Shown here: positions 62,613-64,000 of the stretch, in pieces
Layout of the letters: every line of letters starts with the position of its first letter
Position numbering within the stretch: the first letter of the stretch is position 1
From: G020350405 sp964513655
Lineage (GTDB): Bacteria; Planctomycetota; Phycisphaerae; Sedimentisphaerales; Anaerobacaceae
Length of the DNA stretch: 64,000 nt
Direction of reading: 5' to 3'
Assembly (NCBI GenBank): GCA_964513655.1
Contig: CAZENQ010000003.1
Location: forward strand, 1 to 64,000
Position numbers and translations under genes: made by a program
The notes under the pieces: generated by a model
What the model saw: only the letters and a program-made list of their open reading frames with translations
Told to the model about the DNA's origin: nothing
The model's database searches: none

Positions 62613-63342
62613 GCAGAAGCTCTCTCAGCTGTTTAGCATTGCCAACAGCATATCCCCCGAAGTCATTATTGAAGTAAGCGTAGACACTACGGACGTTTTG
62701 TATATTCTCCTTGACCCAATCTGCCCACTTCTGAAGGTTGGCTTTGGTGTAGTTTCCTGAGTATCGGCCGGTCGTGCCGTGGAAACGAAGGTAGATGACG
62801 CCACCTATGACAACGCGGGGTACTTTCATTCCCGGCATATCGTGAACACAAAAGCCCGCCTTAAATTTGTCGAGCAGTTCGTAAGTATCTTCCGAAAACC
62901 AGCTTTTGTGCCTGAATTCAAAGATTGCTAAGCACTCTTGGGGCAAAGCCTTCAAAAAAGTTCTCAGCCGGGCAAGGTCTTTATGAAAACTTGGCGGCAG
63001 TTGATACAGAACAGGCCCCAGCTTTTCTTTCAGCAAATTCGCCCCTTTGAAAAATCGCTCAAGCGGCCCTGCGGGTTCTTTTAACCTCTTAATATGAGTG
63101 ATATAGCGATTGGCCTTTACCGTATAGACGAAATTCTCACGTGCTTGTCTGTGCCAGAGCTCAAAGGTCTGCTGTTTTGGAAGCTGATAGAAGGTGTTGT
63201 TGATTTCCACGGTGTCGAAATGCCCCGCATAGTGCTCAAACCACTTGTTCTTGGGCAGACCAGCGGGATAAAACACCCCTGACCAGTGATTGTAATGCCA
63301 CCCTGAGGTCCCTATTCGAATATCACAATCTGCCTTGGTCAT
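62605..63342 (-). CDS. DUF72 domain protein
   Basis: A 245-residue protein with the DUF72 pattern: IRIGTSGWHYNHWSGVFYP, WFEHYAGHFDTVEINNTFYQ, FVYTVKANRYITHIKRLKEP, YQLPPSFHKDLARLRTFLKA, FEFRHKSWFSEDTYELL and GNYTKANLQKWADWV. The fold is a TIM barrel of the type found in DUF72/YecE; function unknown. Convergent with the radical SAM gene, overlapping by 8 bases. Confidence 0.9.
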   Translation of the reverse strand: MTKADCDIRIGTSGWHYNHWSGVFYPAGLPKNKWFEHYAGHFDTVEINNTFYQLPKQQTFELWHRQARENFVYTVKANRYITHIKRLKEPAGPLERFFKGANLLKEKLGPVLYQLPPSFHKDLARLRTFLKALPQECLAIFEFRHKSWFSEDTYELLDKFKAGFCVHDMPGMKVPRVVIGGVIYLRFHGTTGRYSGNYTKANLQKWADWVKENIQNVRSVYAYFNNDFGGYAVGNAKQLRELLLR

Positions 63343-63446
63343 GACAAATATTTTAACCTTTCAGTTGAACAATCCGCAAAATTATTATAATTTTCGGCCT
63401 TGCAGGAGTGCGAATCAATTGGGCAATGACAGCTATCTGAGAAGCT

Positions 63447-64000
63447 ATGAAAATAATTATCGCAATGGATTCGTTCAAAGGTACTCTCAGTGCCAACCAG
63501 GCATGTGAAATCGTCGCAGAGTCAGTAGCCGAATGTGTGCCAAGTGCCGAGCTGGTAATAAAACCAATGGCCGACGGCGGTGAAGGCACCGCGCAAGCAA
63601 TGATAAGAGCTGCCAGCGGCCGATGGATTCCACAGAGAGTAATGGGCCCCCTACCCGACATGCAGGTCGAAGCCGGCTTTGCCTGGTTCGATTCCGACAA
63701 AACAGCCCTTGTCGAGATGGCCTCAGCAAGCGGACTCGAACTACTCTCCCCAGAGCAGATGAATCCCTTGAAGACCACCACTTATGGTACCGGCCAACTG
63801 ATAAAGGCCGCTCTGGATTACGGTGCACAAAAAATCCTTCTCGCCGTGGGCGGAAGCGCAACCGTCGATGGCGGGCTCGGTGCCGCAATGGCGATGGACT
63901 GGGAGTTCCTCGACACCGAAGGAAACCTGGTTCCGCATGGCGGAGCGGCTCTTGAGCTAATCGATAAAATAATCGAACCCAAGAATCTTAAACTCCCTCC
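63447..64000 (+). CDS. Glycerate kinase (3' end outside window)
   Basis: The frame is open to the end of the window; 184 complete codons are visible. The start at 63447 gives MKIIIAMDSFKGTLSANQAC, the diagnostic beginning of the GarK/GlxK glycerate kinase family, followed by VIKPMADGGEGTAQAMIRAA, VEMASASGLELLSPEQMNP, TTTYGTGQLIKAALDYGAQK and LLAVGGSATVDGGLGAAMAM. It phosphorylates glycerate using ATP. Divergent from the DUF72 gene with about 104 bases between. Confidence 0.92.
   Translation, partial: MKIIIAMDSFKGTLSANQACEIVAESVAECVPSAELVIKPMADGGEGTAQAMIRAASGRWIPQRVMGPLPDMQVEAGFAWFDSDKTALVEMASASGLELLSPEQMNPLKTTTYGTGQLIKAALDYGAQKILLAVGGSATVDGGLGAAMAMDWEFLDTEGNLVPHGGAALELIDKIIEPKNLKLP

Overview
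The window looks like a chromosome segment of a planctomycete, most probably of the class Phycisphaerae. The grounds are several large secreted proteins with LamG, PKD and parallel beta-helix modules that end in short dockerin-like Ca-binding loops followed by 'NWL' or 'HWL' type ends, several long lineage-typical hypothetical proteins, and housekeeping genes dispersed rather than packed in large operons. No rRNA or complete tRNA gene was found. The assignment rests on family resemblance read by eye, not on a search.

Layout. 1-9.7 kb: the 3' end of one secreted protein, a related LamG/PKD protein with the same C-terminal module, and a 2187-residue subtilase fused to a very long beta-helix. 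9.9-18.5 kb: two STAS-type regulators, RNase III, a PpiD/SurA-like folding factor with two small membrane proteins in one operon, a cupin, and a DUF1570/TPR protein with an altered zinc motif. 17.8-23.5 kb: a low-density island with a 1100-residue surface protein, a pair of 94-bp direct repeats, a truncated XylR/LacI-type regulator and the tmRNA gene (minus strand). The first 19 bases of the repeats are identical to the 3' end of the tmRNA gene, which suggests past site-specific integration. 23.8-29.2 kb: a ComM-type ATPase, a glycine-zipper lipoprotein, a WD/TolB-like secreted protein, a basic Tyr/Arg-rich TPR protein and a MarR regulator. 29.7-33.8 kb: an operon of prfB (with its programmed +1 frameshift), pepA, folE and a tandem-domain QueD/PTPS protein.

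34.4-56 kb is an exopolysaccharide or O-antigen-like locus: four sugar-nucleotide SDR enzymes (including Gmd and GDP-fucose synthase), a secreted beta-helix protein, a Wzx-like flippase, a Wzy-like polymerase, a CgeB-like and five GT4-type glycosyltransferases, a pyruvyl transferase, an asparagine synthase, a GNAT acetyltransferase and an initiating phosphoglycosyl transferase. Together these can make, decorate, flip and polymerise a fucose-containing polymer; Wza/Wzc/Wzb-type export and length-control genes are not in the window. The locus shows recent rearrangement: a collapsed wecB remnant, an 894-bp IS5-family element sitting in the tail of a glycosyltransferase gene, and a 23-bp tandem duplication over the asnB start codon. 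A 579-bp gene-free leader before the locus has several hairpins and may encode a structured RNA.

56-64 kb returns to general metabolism: a KamA-type radical SAM enzyme, a TIGR03790-like protein, VanZ-like protein, glutamine-dependent NAD synthetase, SixA phosphatase, a PflX-like radical SAM protein, a DUF72 protein, and the start of a glycerate kinase gene cut by the window end.
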